Source: Acephala macrosclerotiorum
Taxonomy: Eukaryota > Ascomycota > Leotiomycetes > Helotiales > Mollisiaceae
Direction: 5' to 3'
Length of the DNA: 64,000 nt
NCBI GenBank assembly: GCA_014904845.1
Contig: MU119358.1
Location: 1-64,000, forward strand
The notes under the pieces were generated by a model. The model was given only the letters and a program-made list of their open reading frames with translations, made no database searches and had not been told where the DNA came from. The position numbers and the translations under genes are program-made. Shown one piece after another: positions 23,945 to 37,585 of the stretch (position 1 is its first letter; each line of letters begins with the position of its first letter).

Positions 23945-25309
23945 TCAGAATCCTCCATACATGGCACTGATCAAGTCCTGGTGGAATTGATCTGCCTCGT
24001 GGAGTGGTGCGTGATCCCTATTTCCCTTTTCGTTTTTTTCTTTATCCATTTTCCACTCATCCTTCTTTTCCCTATGGCCAATCTGCCACAGCCACCAGCA
24101 TCTGTGACGTGGTACCACATTACGCTGCTTTTGCATTTCCTGGCGAGTACTAGGACTAGCATTCTCTTTGATCTCAAAAGAAGTGTCTCCAGAATCAGAA
24201 TTCCCGCCCCACTCCTCTTTGGACCATTCCATTAGCTTCTGCAACAAGTCTTTTACTTTTGTATGCACTGGCTGAGTGCTGGCGTATACCAAATCGACAT
24301 CGTAGCTTTTAGCCGCCTCTCGCAAAAGTTCCTGGCATGCTGTAAAGAGAACTCCTTTCTGAAGATGCTCCTGAGAGATTGGAGTTAACATGCAGTTCAA
24401 CTTCACAAAATTCTTGCGTCCTGAGGGATGATCAAGATCCTGTCCCCTTTGGCCAGGCTTGAGCGCGCAGTGGCCAATCAGCTGGCCGTTGTACCGTATG
24501 ATTTGCAATGGAATCGCTTTTTGGTATGAGTTTGAAGTGTCGAAAAGTGCGGCGTTACGCTGCTCCTTTGTGGCGAGGGGGAGGACAAGATTCGTGAAAT
24601 ATAAAGTGTGATCAAACCAGTCGGATACTGCTTTGGGATCATATCTGGTATGGACTTAGTATGTGCACTTTACCAATGCAGTTTCAAGAAGCATAACGAG
24701 AAGGGGTGAGCCGAAAGAGAAAGCAAAAGATCGACGACTCACTGTTTCCGGACCGGGACTCCACTGTTCAGATAATTGGTAAGGAGATCTCGTAGAGCTA
24801 CATCATCCCCTTGGGTGATCGTGGTAAGAGTATATCCGTCGTAGCCTGGCACTTTCAGCTGCATTATCTGCATTTGGGGTAGAGCTAGAAAGATATTAGC
24901 ATTTTAAATCATCGGTTTGCCAATATGACGTACGGGGGACGTTGGCAATAAGCAAAGGATGTCTTCTCAACTTCGTTGAACCTTCCTTCCCGTCTGTAGG
25001 AGCACTAGTGCTAAGTAATAAATGTCTTCTGTCCGCTGCCGAGTCCTCCATGCTAAGCAAAGAAAAAGTAGAGCGAAAAAGTTTTCTGCTTGTTCTGATG
25101 CTAGGTGGTACGTGTGCAGAACAAGATGATGTTGATGTGTTAGTAGTTGGCTTGGAAGAAACGAAGAGGGTAGGAGCTGCCTTGAATACCAAGCTGGGAG
25201 AAACAGGAAGAGCAACCCAGACCATAGCCCGCGTGATACTTGCATCGAGAGGTAATGAGAGAGCGACTTCTGAATACAGAAGTCGCTTCACAAGCACTTG
25301 CCCCGACAT
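23945..25309 (-). CDS. Uncharacterised fungal protein, possible acyltransferase-like fold, 3 exons
   Basis: Exons 24934-25309, 24743-24884 and 23945-24644 sum to 1218 nt, 405 aa; donors GTACGT and GTGAGT, acceptors CTAG and CCAG, all in frame. A second ATG at 25336 adds nine residues. The first about 100 residues are Ser/Thr-rich and basic, which could include a mitochondrial presequence. The middle has a compact domain: VPGYDGYTLTTITQGDDVAL, LQIIRYNGQLIGHCALKPG, then KLNCMLTPISQEHLQKGVLF. The strand-then-helix pattern around 'IGHCALKPG' recalls GNAT-like domains, but no acetyl-CoA P-loop is clear, so I do not claim it. Convergent with the receptor gene, 130 nt apart. Confidence 0.7.
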
Positions 25310-25336
25310 CTGTTTACGATAGAAATGCAGGCACAT

Positions 25337-25770
25337 AGGAATATTCTGGTCACAAACATACCTGCAGCACACATAACCCACAGCAAAGGCTCCAAATATC
25401 TTCTAAAATGTTCTTCTTTGTTGATTCTACTTCATACAATGGAGTACCTGATATAAACGCCTTGTTGTAGTAACAACCATCCCTTTGCAGGCCTCCTGTA
25501 CTCCAAACACCAACAATATGGACCCCGAAGGACCAGACCATGTGCTGATATACTCTCAAAGTACTCGAACATTTATGCCACAAAAAATACAAGAAATTAA
25601 AAATCTACTTTGCTGAGAGAAGGGAAAGACGACTTTGACAGAGGCTTCGCTGGTTCCGGTCGTGATTCATCAGAAGCGTTGCTCGTGTCCTTCGTGGTAC
25701 GTCGGCATGACAGATCTATGAAAGCACCAAACAACTCCGACGTATCTCTAAGATCGAAGAGGAGACACAC
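25337..25770. other. Intergenic
   Basis: Promoter side of the uncharacterised gene and 3' flank of the ASE1 gene. Nothing coding is supported. Confidence 0.4.
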
Positions 25771-28168
25771 TCAAAAAGCATCTTCGTCGGTCCAATTAGC
25801 TTCACTGCCTGAAGCAATGCGGACGCCGTCGATCTCTGTGATGCCAGCACGCGGATCGTATGGAGGAATACCTCGCTGCTTCTTGATTGGCTCGCCTTGG
25901 GGGTAGTCCTCTGGGGTAAAACGCTTTCCACGAGCAGCTCGAAGCTTTGCATAGTATGCTTCGGTTGCATCTTGTTCAGGCTCAGAATCATCTTCAATAG
26001 TTTGCCAGTTTTCGGAACCAGACACAGTGGTGTGAGACGAAGTATTTGAGATTTGGCGACTCGGAGGAGCACTTGGGTATGGGTGCATATCTCGCTCATT
26101 CTGTCGCATGGAGGACTTCAGCTCATGGTATGTTTGCGGACGATTGCGCTGCGAATGTGTTCCATCATAGAAAGTGTCTTCAGGAGAAACATGACGAACA
26201 CTACCACTCGAGGCAACGCTTTCTGATCGGAAATGTGTGATCGGAGTGGGAGCTGGCGGAGGCACGAAGAGATCTCTCATCTTTGGTGGTGGTGCCCTAC
26301 TTGGCGGAGGTCCCATCTTGCCTCGAATCGTGCTCTCATTCTGTGCTCGGCGTTCTGGCGAGTTGCCACCATGGGCAAGACTCGAAAGTGGTGCACGGGC
26401 TGGGATCCTAGACGGAGATTTGGCCGCAGGCTTATCCGTCGATTGTGGAAGAGGGTTTCGTTTCAAGGTTCCATAACCTGGTGCGGTCGGTGTCTTCGCA
26501 CCGGTTCTTGGTGGCGGGGCCTTGACACTGTTCGACCGACTTTGTGGTGCCGACTTGGGAGCCTTTGCAGCTGTGGGTGGAGGACCTGCCGGTGTTTTCG
26601 ATCGTGGACCGGGAACTGGCTTTGCTTCGGAAGCCTCAAGCTCATCAAGATATCGCTCGCCGTGTACAAGGAATGGTCGACCATATTCTTCCTCCCATGT
26701 CTCCAAGACCTGTTAAATGTTAGTGTGTACTCGATATTATATCCAACAAGAAATTTCCTACCTTTCTCAATTCTACAGCGACCTTCGGCAGATCCTTCGC
26801 AATTCGCTTTCTCATCTTCTCCTCGCGAAGTAAGCGTGTTGGGTCTCGCTTCTCGCCCTTCTGGCCACGGCCTAGGAGTCTCGATGCATCTTGGCTTGAT
26901 GCTTGTAGGTCATTGCGATCCTTCACAAGTGACCGATGCTTGTCGATGAGGGACAAAGTTGGTGCACGCTGTTCCTTCAGAGCTTCCAAGCGACCAATTT
27001 CTTGCTCATGCGCCTCCAGCAATGCATCGCTATAAACATCCGAGAACGCTGGTGTGAACTCCAACATTTCCTCCTCCGAGAAGTACAGACTATCCCAAAG
27101 TTCTTGCAGCTTGTACCGCGCATCTTCGACGAATAAGTGTAGGTTTTGTCGCTTCAGCTCGTTCAGCCTGGAAAGCTCGTCCTCGAATTCGTTGATCTGC
27201 CGAACCCCGCAGCCTCGATTGCTGTTCAAGAACTGCTTTCTCTCTCGCCCCTCGACGCCCAGCTTCTCCCACAATGCCTCGACAGTGGTCTTGAGATCCT
27301 TCAGACGCTTTTCACGTGATTTCTTTTCGTCCGAAAGCTTGTCTCGCTTTGCTCGTAGTCGACTGACATCTTCTTCATGAAGACCTAATTGCTCAGGTGC
27401 GTCTCTATAGTACTTAACGATTGCCCCATCAGTTTGTGCCTGCGGTGTTCCAAGTTCAGCCCAGAGGTTGATGATGTTCTCTGACAACGCCTTGACAGTC
27501 GCGATTCGGCGGGTGTATTCTTCATAGACTCTAGTAAACTCGTCGTCCAGAGCAGTTACGTACGTGGGTGAAAGGTCGAAGGTTGGAGGGATGCTGGCAT
27601 TCGCAGAGGTGGGAGGTAGAGTAATCTTAATGAAGGAGGGTTCCAGATGAGATGAGTAGGACTCGAGGGCTTGTACAAGCTCTGAAGATGGTTAGCATAC
27701 GGGTGATGTCGCACAGAGTGGGTAAAGGAGGTCCTCACTCTTGACCTGCTCGAACCGCTCCTTGTGTAATTTGGCAATGTGAGAATGCTTCTCCTTAAGA
27801 CCTTGCAAGCAACGAGCTAAAGGGTAGGTGATCTTGAAATCCTCATCTCCTGCCTCGTACTCGTGCCGTGATTTCCTGTCATCTAGAGATGCTTCCATCT
27901 GCCGAATGGTGGTAATGATTCGTTGTGCTTCCTCTAACATGTCATTCTTCTCGGCGGTGACTCGACGCACTTGATTTTGTAATGTTTCGGAAAGTGCTGC
28001 GAATAGCTTTGAAAGTCAGCAACAATTATACGCATCATTGTCCAAGACTCGAAGTACCTCTGCTTCTCGTGTCTCGCGTTCATGATTCGGAACACCAATC
28101 TCATCGAACAAGCCGTGAAGCTGTCCGACAATGGTCGATACTTGCTGGGACAGGTAGCTGGTATCCAT
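25771..28168 (-). CDS. ASE1: Microtubule bundling protein Ase1/PRC1/MAP65, 4 exons
   Basis: Exons 28058-28168, 27739-28006, 26762-27681 and 25771-26709 sum to 2238 nt, 745 aa, with GT-AG introns of 51, 57 and 52 nt. It starts MDTSYLSQQVSTIVGQLHGL, followed by long coiled coil (about residues 35-430) with the conserved spectrin-type microtubule-binding part: GCGVRQINEFEDELSRLNEL, then LQELWDSLYFSEEE, REEKMRKRIAKDLPKVAVEL and ETWEEEYGRPFLVHGERYLD. The C-terminal about 280 residues are Pro/Ser/Lys-rich and disordered with many S/TP sites, as expected for a Cdk-regulated midzone factor. It crosslinks antiparallel microtubules at the anaphase spindle midzone. Confidence 0.93.
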
Positions 28169-28752
28169 GGCGAATGATGTTAAAAAGACACGTTTGGATG
28201 AAGAAAATGTCTTCCCAGCGACCTTATGAGGTACCTAGGTCCTTAATATCGTAGCGAATAAGGCGAGGCCCGAGGGCTGCGAAGAACAGTCAGTTGTGGA
28301 GTATTATTGATTTTTGAGTTGACGAAGGTCTAGCAGTGATCTAAACGTGATCGCGACTGCGAAACCTCTGTTGGAAGAATTGAGCGGCTCATCAATGACC
28401 AATGTATCGAGTGAGGGGCGCGTGTTTGTGATGTAGCAGTTGATCTCATGCAAGGACGGAGCTTTTTCGTGTTTCCGGGAGTTTGTTGACAATGGCTTTC
28501 GTTGTTGTAGCAATGGGACGATTTGCAAGGATGAGCTCTTCTGGATCGGGCTCTGATTTGATCGCTTACAGCGGATCCTCTCCACCGTTTCAGCCCGAAA
28601 TAGTGCGAGGCCAGCGGGGTCACCAACGCTAGTCCATTTGAAAGCCTACAAGGCTGCAGTTCAACCTCAAGCTTTGACTCCCAAATCAACATCTGAATTC
28701 ACAGCCGCGTCTTGCACATTCAACCAGCTCTGAGATCTCCCCATCTTCAGCC
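28169..28752. promoter_or_regulatory. Divergent intergenic region, ASE1 / CSN5
   Basis: 584 nt between two outward-facing start codons; both promoters lie here. Open frames on the minus strand (28304-28692) have no family character. Confidence 0.45.
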
Positions 28753-29876
28753 ATGGAGACCGCATACAAGACCTGGGGTAAGTAGATACAGATCAATTCT
28801 GGAAACTCCTTTATCCTACCCCTCGGAAGCTCACCTTATCGATAACAGAGCTTGACAATAATGTCCAACTCGTCGACCCCCAGCGAGATGCCCTCTATAC
28901 CTACGATACCGCCGAGCAAAAAGCCATAGGAAACGAGAAGCCATGGAAAGACGATCCTCACCACTTCAAGAATGTACGGATATCTGCGGTGGCACTGTTG
29001 AAGATGGTCATGCACGCAAGATCTGGAGGCTCGATCGAGGTTATGGGCTTGATGCAAGGCAAGATCGCAGGAGATACATTCATTGTCACCGATGCATTTA
29101 GATTACCAGTCGAAGGAACAGAAACCAGAGTCAACGCCCAGGATGAAGCAAACGAATACATGGTCTCATATCTCCAGGCTTGTCGGGATCAGGGCAAGCT
29201 GGAGAATGCTGTAGGATGGTATCATAGTCATCCAGGCTACGGCTGTTGGCTTTCTGGTATCGATGTTGGCACGCAGGCAACTCAACAGATGTTCTCTGAT
29301 CCTTTCCTCGCTGTTGTCATCGATCCAGACCGTACTATCTCAGCCGGCAAAGTCGAAATCGGTGCCTTCAGAACATATCCCGATAACTACAAGCCTGCAG
29401 AATCTGGATCAGGCGACGGATATCAAACCATCCCTCTGGCTAAGATTGAAGATTTTGGTGCACACAGTAGTCGATATTATTCGTTAGAGGTCTCGCACTA
29501 CAAGAGCACGCTTGATACCCACCTGCTGGAGCTGTTATGGAACAAATACTGGGTTCAGACCCTGAGCCAAAGTCCTCTGTTCACGAATCGCGAGTACAGC
29601 AGCAAGCAAATGCTTGATCTAAGCTCCAAGATTAGACAAGTCGGAACTGGTATTCAACGTGCTAGCAGAGGGATGCAAAGTAGCGGCCTCGGTGGTGGTG
29701 CAAGCAGAGCTATGGACCAGCAACTAGACAAGGTTGTAAAGGATAGCAACAAAATCGCCGGAGAGGAGCAAACGGGTCTGATGGCAGGAGAAGTCAAGGC
29801 GAAGCTTTTCAATGGGCTGGGAGAGACTGGAAATCAGCCAGCTGCTGCACCCGTTGCTGCACCCATCGAGCCGTGA
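28753..29876 (+). CDS. CSN5: COP9 signalosome subunit 5, JAMM deneddylase, 2 exons
   Basis: Exon 1 is 28753-28777 (METAYKTW); a 71-nt intron is removed; exon 2 is 28849-29876; total 350 aa, the normal fungal length. The MPN+ domain carries the full JAMM zinc site: the Glu in [10 protein letters not shown], and [18 protein letters not shown] with both His, the Ser and the Asp. This is the catalytic subunit that removes Nedd8 from cullins and thus controls SCF ligases, including developmental and light responses in filamentous fungi. The C terminus ends in a short Ala/Pro tract. Confidence 0.96.
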
Positions 29877-30124
29877 GGCTGATGGGTTACCCCTGATCTG
29901 ATCAACATCTACGTGGCGGCATTGCTTGGCGAAAATTACGTGCATGGGCGTTCTGGCAAAAGACTGGGAGGAGGGAGCATGGAAATGTCCCAGCTACTTT
30001 GCATGGTATCTAGATGAATAACGAAGCACCATGATGGTAATGAACAAGCATTCTTGCAAAGAAGCCGAGATATCTTCCATTTCTTTACAATAATCTTACA
30101 GCTGCTTAAATATGCTACATTATT
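29877..30124. other. Convergent 3' region, CSN5 / MSE1
   Basis: 248 nt between two stop codons. Must contain both polyadenylation regions; no motif is strong enough to place them. Confidence 0.35.
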
Positions 30125-32543
<2,419 letters not shown>

Positions 32544-33958
32544 ATGGCTTCCAACGGTGCTACAGAGGAAATTGACCTCTATGGTAAGTTTGCCCAATCC
32601 ATAATCAACAATTTTCTAACAATTTTAGAAATCCTTGGAGTTGCCAAATCTGCTAGCAAAAGTGAGATCAAGAAGGCATATCACAAGGTTCGTTCATTCT
32701 CAGCCTGATGATATTGTGCTGACATAGTTCTAGGCAGCGTTACAACACCACCCCGACAAAGTCCCTGAGGACCAAAGAGAAGAATCCGAGCACAAATTCA
32801 AGGAAGTGAGCAAAGCATACGAAATCCTTTTCGATGAAGAGAAGAGACATCTATACGACACCCATGGCATGGCGGCATTTGATCCCAGCAAAGGCGGAGG
32901 AATGGGAGGCGGGGTAGATTTAGATGATATTCTGGCACAAATGTTCGGTATGGGAGGAGGTATGCCACCAGGTTTCAGCGGAGCTGGAGGGCCACCACGA
33001 CAACGGAGAGGACGAGACGAGGAGCAACAATATCAAGTCAGCCTGGAAGATCTTTACAAGGGCAAGACCGTCAAGTTTGCGAGTACCAAGAACGTCATTT
33101 GCAGTCATTGCAAAGGTACAGGTGGGAAAGAAAAGGCGAAGCCACAGACTTGCGAACGATGCAAGGGTAATGGTGTCACAATTGGACTGCGGTCTGTTGG
33201 TCCAGGACTTGTTACACAAGAACGAGTCATCTGTGATAGCTGCACTGGCACTGGCAAGATCTTCAAGGAAAAGGATAGGTGCAAGAAGTGCAAAGGGAAG
33301 CGAACAACATCCGAGAAGAAGGTACTCGAGATCTACATTCCCAGAGGTGGCCGAGAGGGTGAACGCATAGTCCTTGAAGGCGAAGCCGATCAAGTACCGG
33401 ATCAGACACCCGGAGATATTGTCTTCACGCTTGTGGAGGATGATCATGAGATATTCCAAAGAGCCGGAGATGATCTCTCAGCCGAGTTAAACGTCACTCT
33501 CGCCGAAGCTCTCACAGGTTTCTCAAGAGTGGTGTTAAAGCATCTAGATGGTCGGGGCATTCACATTGATCATCCCCAAGGCAAAGTCCTACATCCAGGA
33601 CAGGTCCTCAGGGTTGAGGGTGAAGGCATGCCGCTCAAGAAGAGCGATCAGAAGGGAGACTTGTTTTTGATTGTCAAGATTGAATTTCCCGAGAATGGGT
33701 GGACTTCGGATCCTGCTGCCTTTGGAGAGCTTCAGAAGATCCTTCCCAAGCCAGAGCCACCTATTGAAGCTACTGAGATCGATGAGGTTGCATATGATTC
33801 GGAGGCTGATATTGAAGATGTACGTTCTTGAACCTTGTTTTTGAAGCTTTTACTGACATCACTAGTTCGGCGCCAACTCAGGAGATCCTCGAGCAGGTGG
33901 TGGATGGGAAGATGAAGACAATGAGGAAGGAGGTCCTGCACAGTGTGCACAGCAATAG
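32544..33958 (+). CDS. Type I (DNAJA) Hsp40 co-chaperone with CaaX-like C terminus, 4 exons
   Basis: Exons 32544-32583, 32629-32687, 32734-33819 and 33866-33958 sum to 1278 nt, 425 aa. J domain: YEILGVAKSASKSEIKKAYH, then LQHHPDKVPEDQ with the HPD that stimulates Hsp70 ATPase. A Gly/Met-rich linker follows (GGGMGGGVDLDDILAQMF), then the zinc-finger domain with CSHCKGTG, CERCKGNG, CDSCTGTG and a degenerate CKKCKGKR, then the two beta-barrel substrate-binding domains. The wording VPEDQREESEHKFKEVSKAY is closer to Xdj1/DNAJA-type proteins than to mitochondrial Mdj1. The last four residues, CAQQ, form a possible farnesylation box, as in Ydj1 and DNAJA proteins. Cytosolic or ER-surface protein folding. 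Confidence 0.93.
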
Positions 33959-34534
33959 AAGAAAATGCTCATAGACAAATTACGTTGATCACGTAGCGAT
34001 TAAATTATGATTGAAGGCATCATAGCCCAAAATATGGGTGGCCGTAGTGTTTTTCGGGATAGAACTCTGCTCTGGTTTAGGAAACCATCAGCCATAATGA
34101 AATACTACACTTCATGAAGACCTCCCAGACATCGTAGGACATTGCAATCTCTAATTTTAGCAGATTTTCACGGATGTTAACGTGATTATTTCGTCATATG
34201 CGCATTGGGATATCTGACGCAAGGCTTTGTAAGAGAAGCCTTCGAAATTGTGGGACTTTCCTCGGTGACTACGTACGTTCGAAAAAACAAATCTGTAATT
34301 AAGTTGAATAAATCTGGACATCCTTTTACCATCCAATCTTGAACTCATCTGCCCCTCACTTTCTCGTGATGTTTGAAGATTGCTGAGTAAGCTAGCGCCG
34401 CGGAGCGGATTAACTTTTGATTGGCCGTGCTAGCGAAAAAACTTCCTGCACACAGTTGGATTTTGAAATACAAGCGCGACGACCTCGAACTTTCAACACC
34501 CAACGACAACTCGACAACAGAAACCGACGTCAAG
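33959..34534. promoter_or_regulatory. Upstream region and 5' leader of the eL32 gene
   Basis: About 580 nt between the Hsp40 stop and the eL32 leader intron. Includes the Hsp40 3' end and the ribosomal protein promoter. Small open frames here (34157-34545, minus) are not supported. Confidence 0.4.
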
Positions 34535-34596
34535 GTATGCTGCACCAGCTGCGATTACAAATAAGTATGCAGAATAAATGCTAATCTCTAATCCAG
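34535..34596 (+). other. Probable 5'-UTR intron of the eL32 gene
   Basis: GTATGC donor after CGTCAAG at 34534, a GCTAATC branch-like word, and an AATCCAG acceptor that ends exactly at the base before the start codon. Inferred from splice signals only. Confidence 0.6.
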
Positions 34597-35603
34597 ATGG
34601 TTTCCGCAAAGAAGCACGTTCCGATCATCAAGAAGCGTACGTCAATTATTCCTAGACCCCTCGACCTCGAATTCCATACTTGGAGGAGTGCGCAAGATGA
34701 AGGGCAATGGAGGAAGAGCCTGCCGTATGGCTGTCTTTGGTCGCTCAAGATTACAGTGGAAGGAGGAGATAAGCGGCCAGATGCCCTTTTTTTACTCTCA
34801 AGCCCGAACGACCATCAATCTGCATGTCAACTATGGCAATACTATACGCCAATCCAAGACTCCGTCAATATCATCGATCCTGCTACGAATATACCTTGAT
34901 GGTGTGAGATTGAGAGTAAAATAGGGCATCTAGGCATGCATCAACTCTGCCACGACTTGCCACGGCCAGCAACTCCAAGCACCAACAACATTTTATAGGA
35001 CTATCTGCATGGTACATAAACTAACATTCTACACAGGAACAAAGCGCTTCCATCGCCACCAGTCTGGTAAGTTTTTGAATGTTCATTTTCTGAGGAAAGC
35101 CGGATGTACTAACATTGGTCAGACACTTACAAATGTGTCGATGCCTCATGGAGAAAGCCAAAGGGTATCGATAACAGAGTCCGAAGACGATTCAAGGGTC
35201 AAATGGTTATGCCATCGGTACGTGGAATACCCGTGGAGGTTCAGGATGGCTTCAATCAATTTCTGCGAGCCATAATGGACCCCGGCTCCAAGATGAGAAC
35301 ATCGACTGATGGAAATGCTACAGATCGGTTTTGGATCAAACAGAAAGACTCGCCATATGATGCCCTCCGGCCACAAGGCTTTCCTCGTCAACAACGTCCG
35401 CGATGTCGACCTCCTCCTTATGCACAACAAGACCTTCGCCGCTGAGTACGTACCTTCGGAAGGTTGTAGGAATCATGAACTAATGATCATATAGGATCTC
35501 TCACGCCGTTTCGTCAAGAAAGAGAATCGACATTATCACTCGCGCAAAGGAACTCGGTGTTAAGGTTACGAACCCCAAGGCCAGAATCACGACTGAGGTT
35601 TGA
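34597..35603 (+). CDS. RPL32: 60S ribosomal protein eL32, 5 exons
   Basis: Exons 34597-34636, 35037-35066, 35123-35217, 35324-35445 and 35495-35603 sum to 396 nt, 131 aa, the standard eL32 length. The joined protein reads [20 protein letters not shown] at the start, has [18 protein letters not shown] and [20 protein letters not shown] in the middle and ends [12 protein letters not shown], all diagnostic of eL32. Coding sequence is only 396 nt in a 1007-nt gene: the first coding intron is about 400 nt and the others are 49-106 nt, intron-rich as usual for fungal ribosomal protein genes. No box C/D or H/ACA snoRNA could be recognised in the long intron by eye. Confidence 0.97.
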
Positions 35604-37585
35604 GGTGGTAGTTTTCTCTTTGGGCACTTGCATGGGGTACGGGATTGCTTGGTCATGAGCGCGGGCATACAAAACGTAGCATATGCGCACGATCAATGAA
35701 CTTTCGCAAATCAACATTGGGTCGACTCGTGTGATGGTGATCAAGGATGCTGAAGTTAAGAGGATATCGAGCGCCTACCGTACAGCCCAAACGTCAAAAT
35801 TCTGGATTACACAAGGACTACCCAGACTGGTGAGTAATGTTCGACGATAACTCTTGAATTAAGTAAACTTTTGGCTTAGAATCGGATATCTACGTTTCTA
35901 AATTCGATCAACGCTGTTGAAGATACAATTTCAGTGAATCTTTCCCCTTCTCCATTGAAATACATAGAATTTTTTGGTCGCTATATATATTTGTTTATTT
36001 TAGAGGCTCTATGTTTTTAGCTTTACTTGAGCAAATTTCTGTATCTTGATTTCTGACATTTTCCTATCAATCCTGCTGAATATCATTAAAATTCTCCTTG
36101 GTAATTAGATGCCATTATCTGAGGCCTGTTAATACTTCAATAAACTAGCTCTCGATGGGAAATAAGCGTTTAAAAACCTCTTAGATTAGAGGATGGAAGC
36201 GCTCTGTCTGCCTATGTTTCAATTATGCTTGTACTACTGCTTTATTAATGTCACGTGCACAATGCTCTTTCATGCTCACCTCATTCTATCTAAACGTCAA
36301 GAAGGCTTGGAGTCGTAGAAACCCAAGCGAGACTTGCAATAAAGACTCTTATGGAGCCGCCACCACAGCTTTCAGAGGGTCCTTAGAGTCCGTGTAGATG
36401 ACGAAAGTTTCGTTTTGGGATGCCTCTCATTGATTCCGCGCCACAAGTCAAATTGAACCTCGGGCGCTCTTTCTTTCTGTTCGTCATTACTTTAATTCGA
36501 ATGGTAATGCTTTCTTGGTTCTCAACCCTCATTCGAGGGGTTGTGGTGGTCCGTGAAGTGACTTGAAGTAGAATAGTCCCCAAGTGTGCCTTCCCAAGTC
36601 AGCTAGTTCGAAGCACCCACCAAAAAGTCATTTATAGATTTAAATGAACATTCTTTTATCACGCAACAGTAGGACTAGCGGTGTTCGCAAGTGTACCGTA
36701 CTGCTTGAGCTGGGCCCCCACAGTCTGATCAACCCCCTTCAAAAATCTAGGTCGCTCCCAAGTTTTCTAAGAACTGCCATGGTACCGCTGGCAGCAGCTG
36801 AGTTTTGCTTCTTGATTCTACTGTTGAGAGTTTTTTTGGTCCTTCCTATCTCTTTTGACTGTGCAGATTTGAAGTTTTCAGGGGAGGAGGGTGCGAGGAA
36901 GGAGCACTCGCCGGCGAGTTCTAGCGAATGGACCTAGGAAACACTTCCTCAACGCAGACAAGGTCTCCAGACCGGCTTTGAGCTTCTGCATTAGGGAGGT
37001 CAAAGCCTTTTTGCTGAAAGTTTATTAAGATCATTCAATGCTCAAGTTCCTCAAGAGATTCTGGCTATCTCAGTGTACTATGCATATGTTGATGAACCCT
37101 AGCCCAGTGCCCGAATGCGTGCCGATCGTGCACTGGTCTACATGACGACAATATTATATTGTACTAAAAGACCTTCTTCTTAGATAGGACGTGAGTCACG
37201 ATATTTATCCAATTGATTCTGTTACCATCCTTGGGGTCGTGAAAAAGGTGGTTTGTTGCTGTTCGTACTGCTCGCCTATTCGCTACATTAAAGGGGGGCC
37301 AGCCAAGAAAGGGAACGCCTCATATATTTCTACGGTACTGCCAAAGTATATTTTGATATCATTCGACTCTGACTCAATGGATAGTGTACTAAGTCCTGAC
37401 ACCGGACCTCTCATCTTTCTCTCCTTCTTTTATGCACACAGATAAGAATTCCAGTCGAGATCACAACTCTCGAAACACACTCGACGAGCTTCAAATAAAA
37501 TCAACAAATATATCACACGACAAAACTCAACTTTCGACCTTCAGAATTTTATTTATACACTATTCGACAATCGTTACTTCTCAAA
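35604..37585. other. Long AT-rich intergenic region
   Basis: Nearly 2 kb without a supportable gene. AT-rich stretches occur at 35860-36260. A short minus-strand peptide at 36349-36414 resembles part of a retroelement RNase H (see findings), the only hint of a decayed element. The end, near 37440-37585, is the CA/CT-rich leader of the next gene. Confidence 0.4.

Noticed and set aside
34637..35036. snoRNA in the long eL32 intron
   Set aside because: No convincing pair of box C and box D or H/ACA elements with flanking complementarity could be seen by eye.
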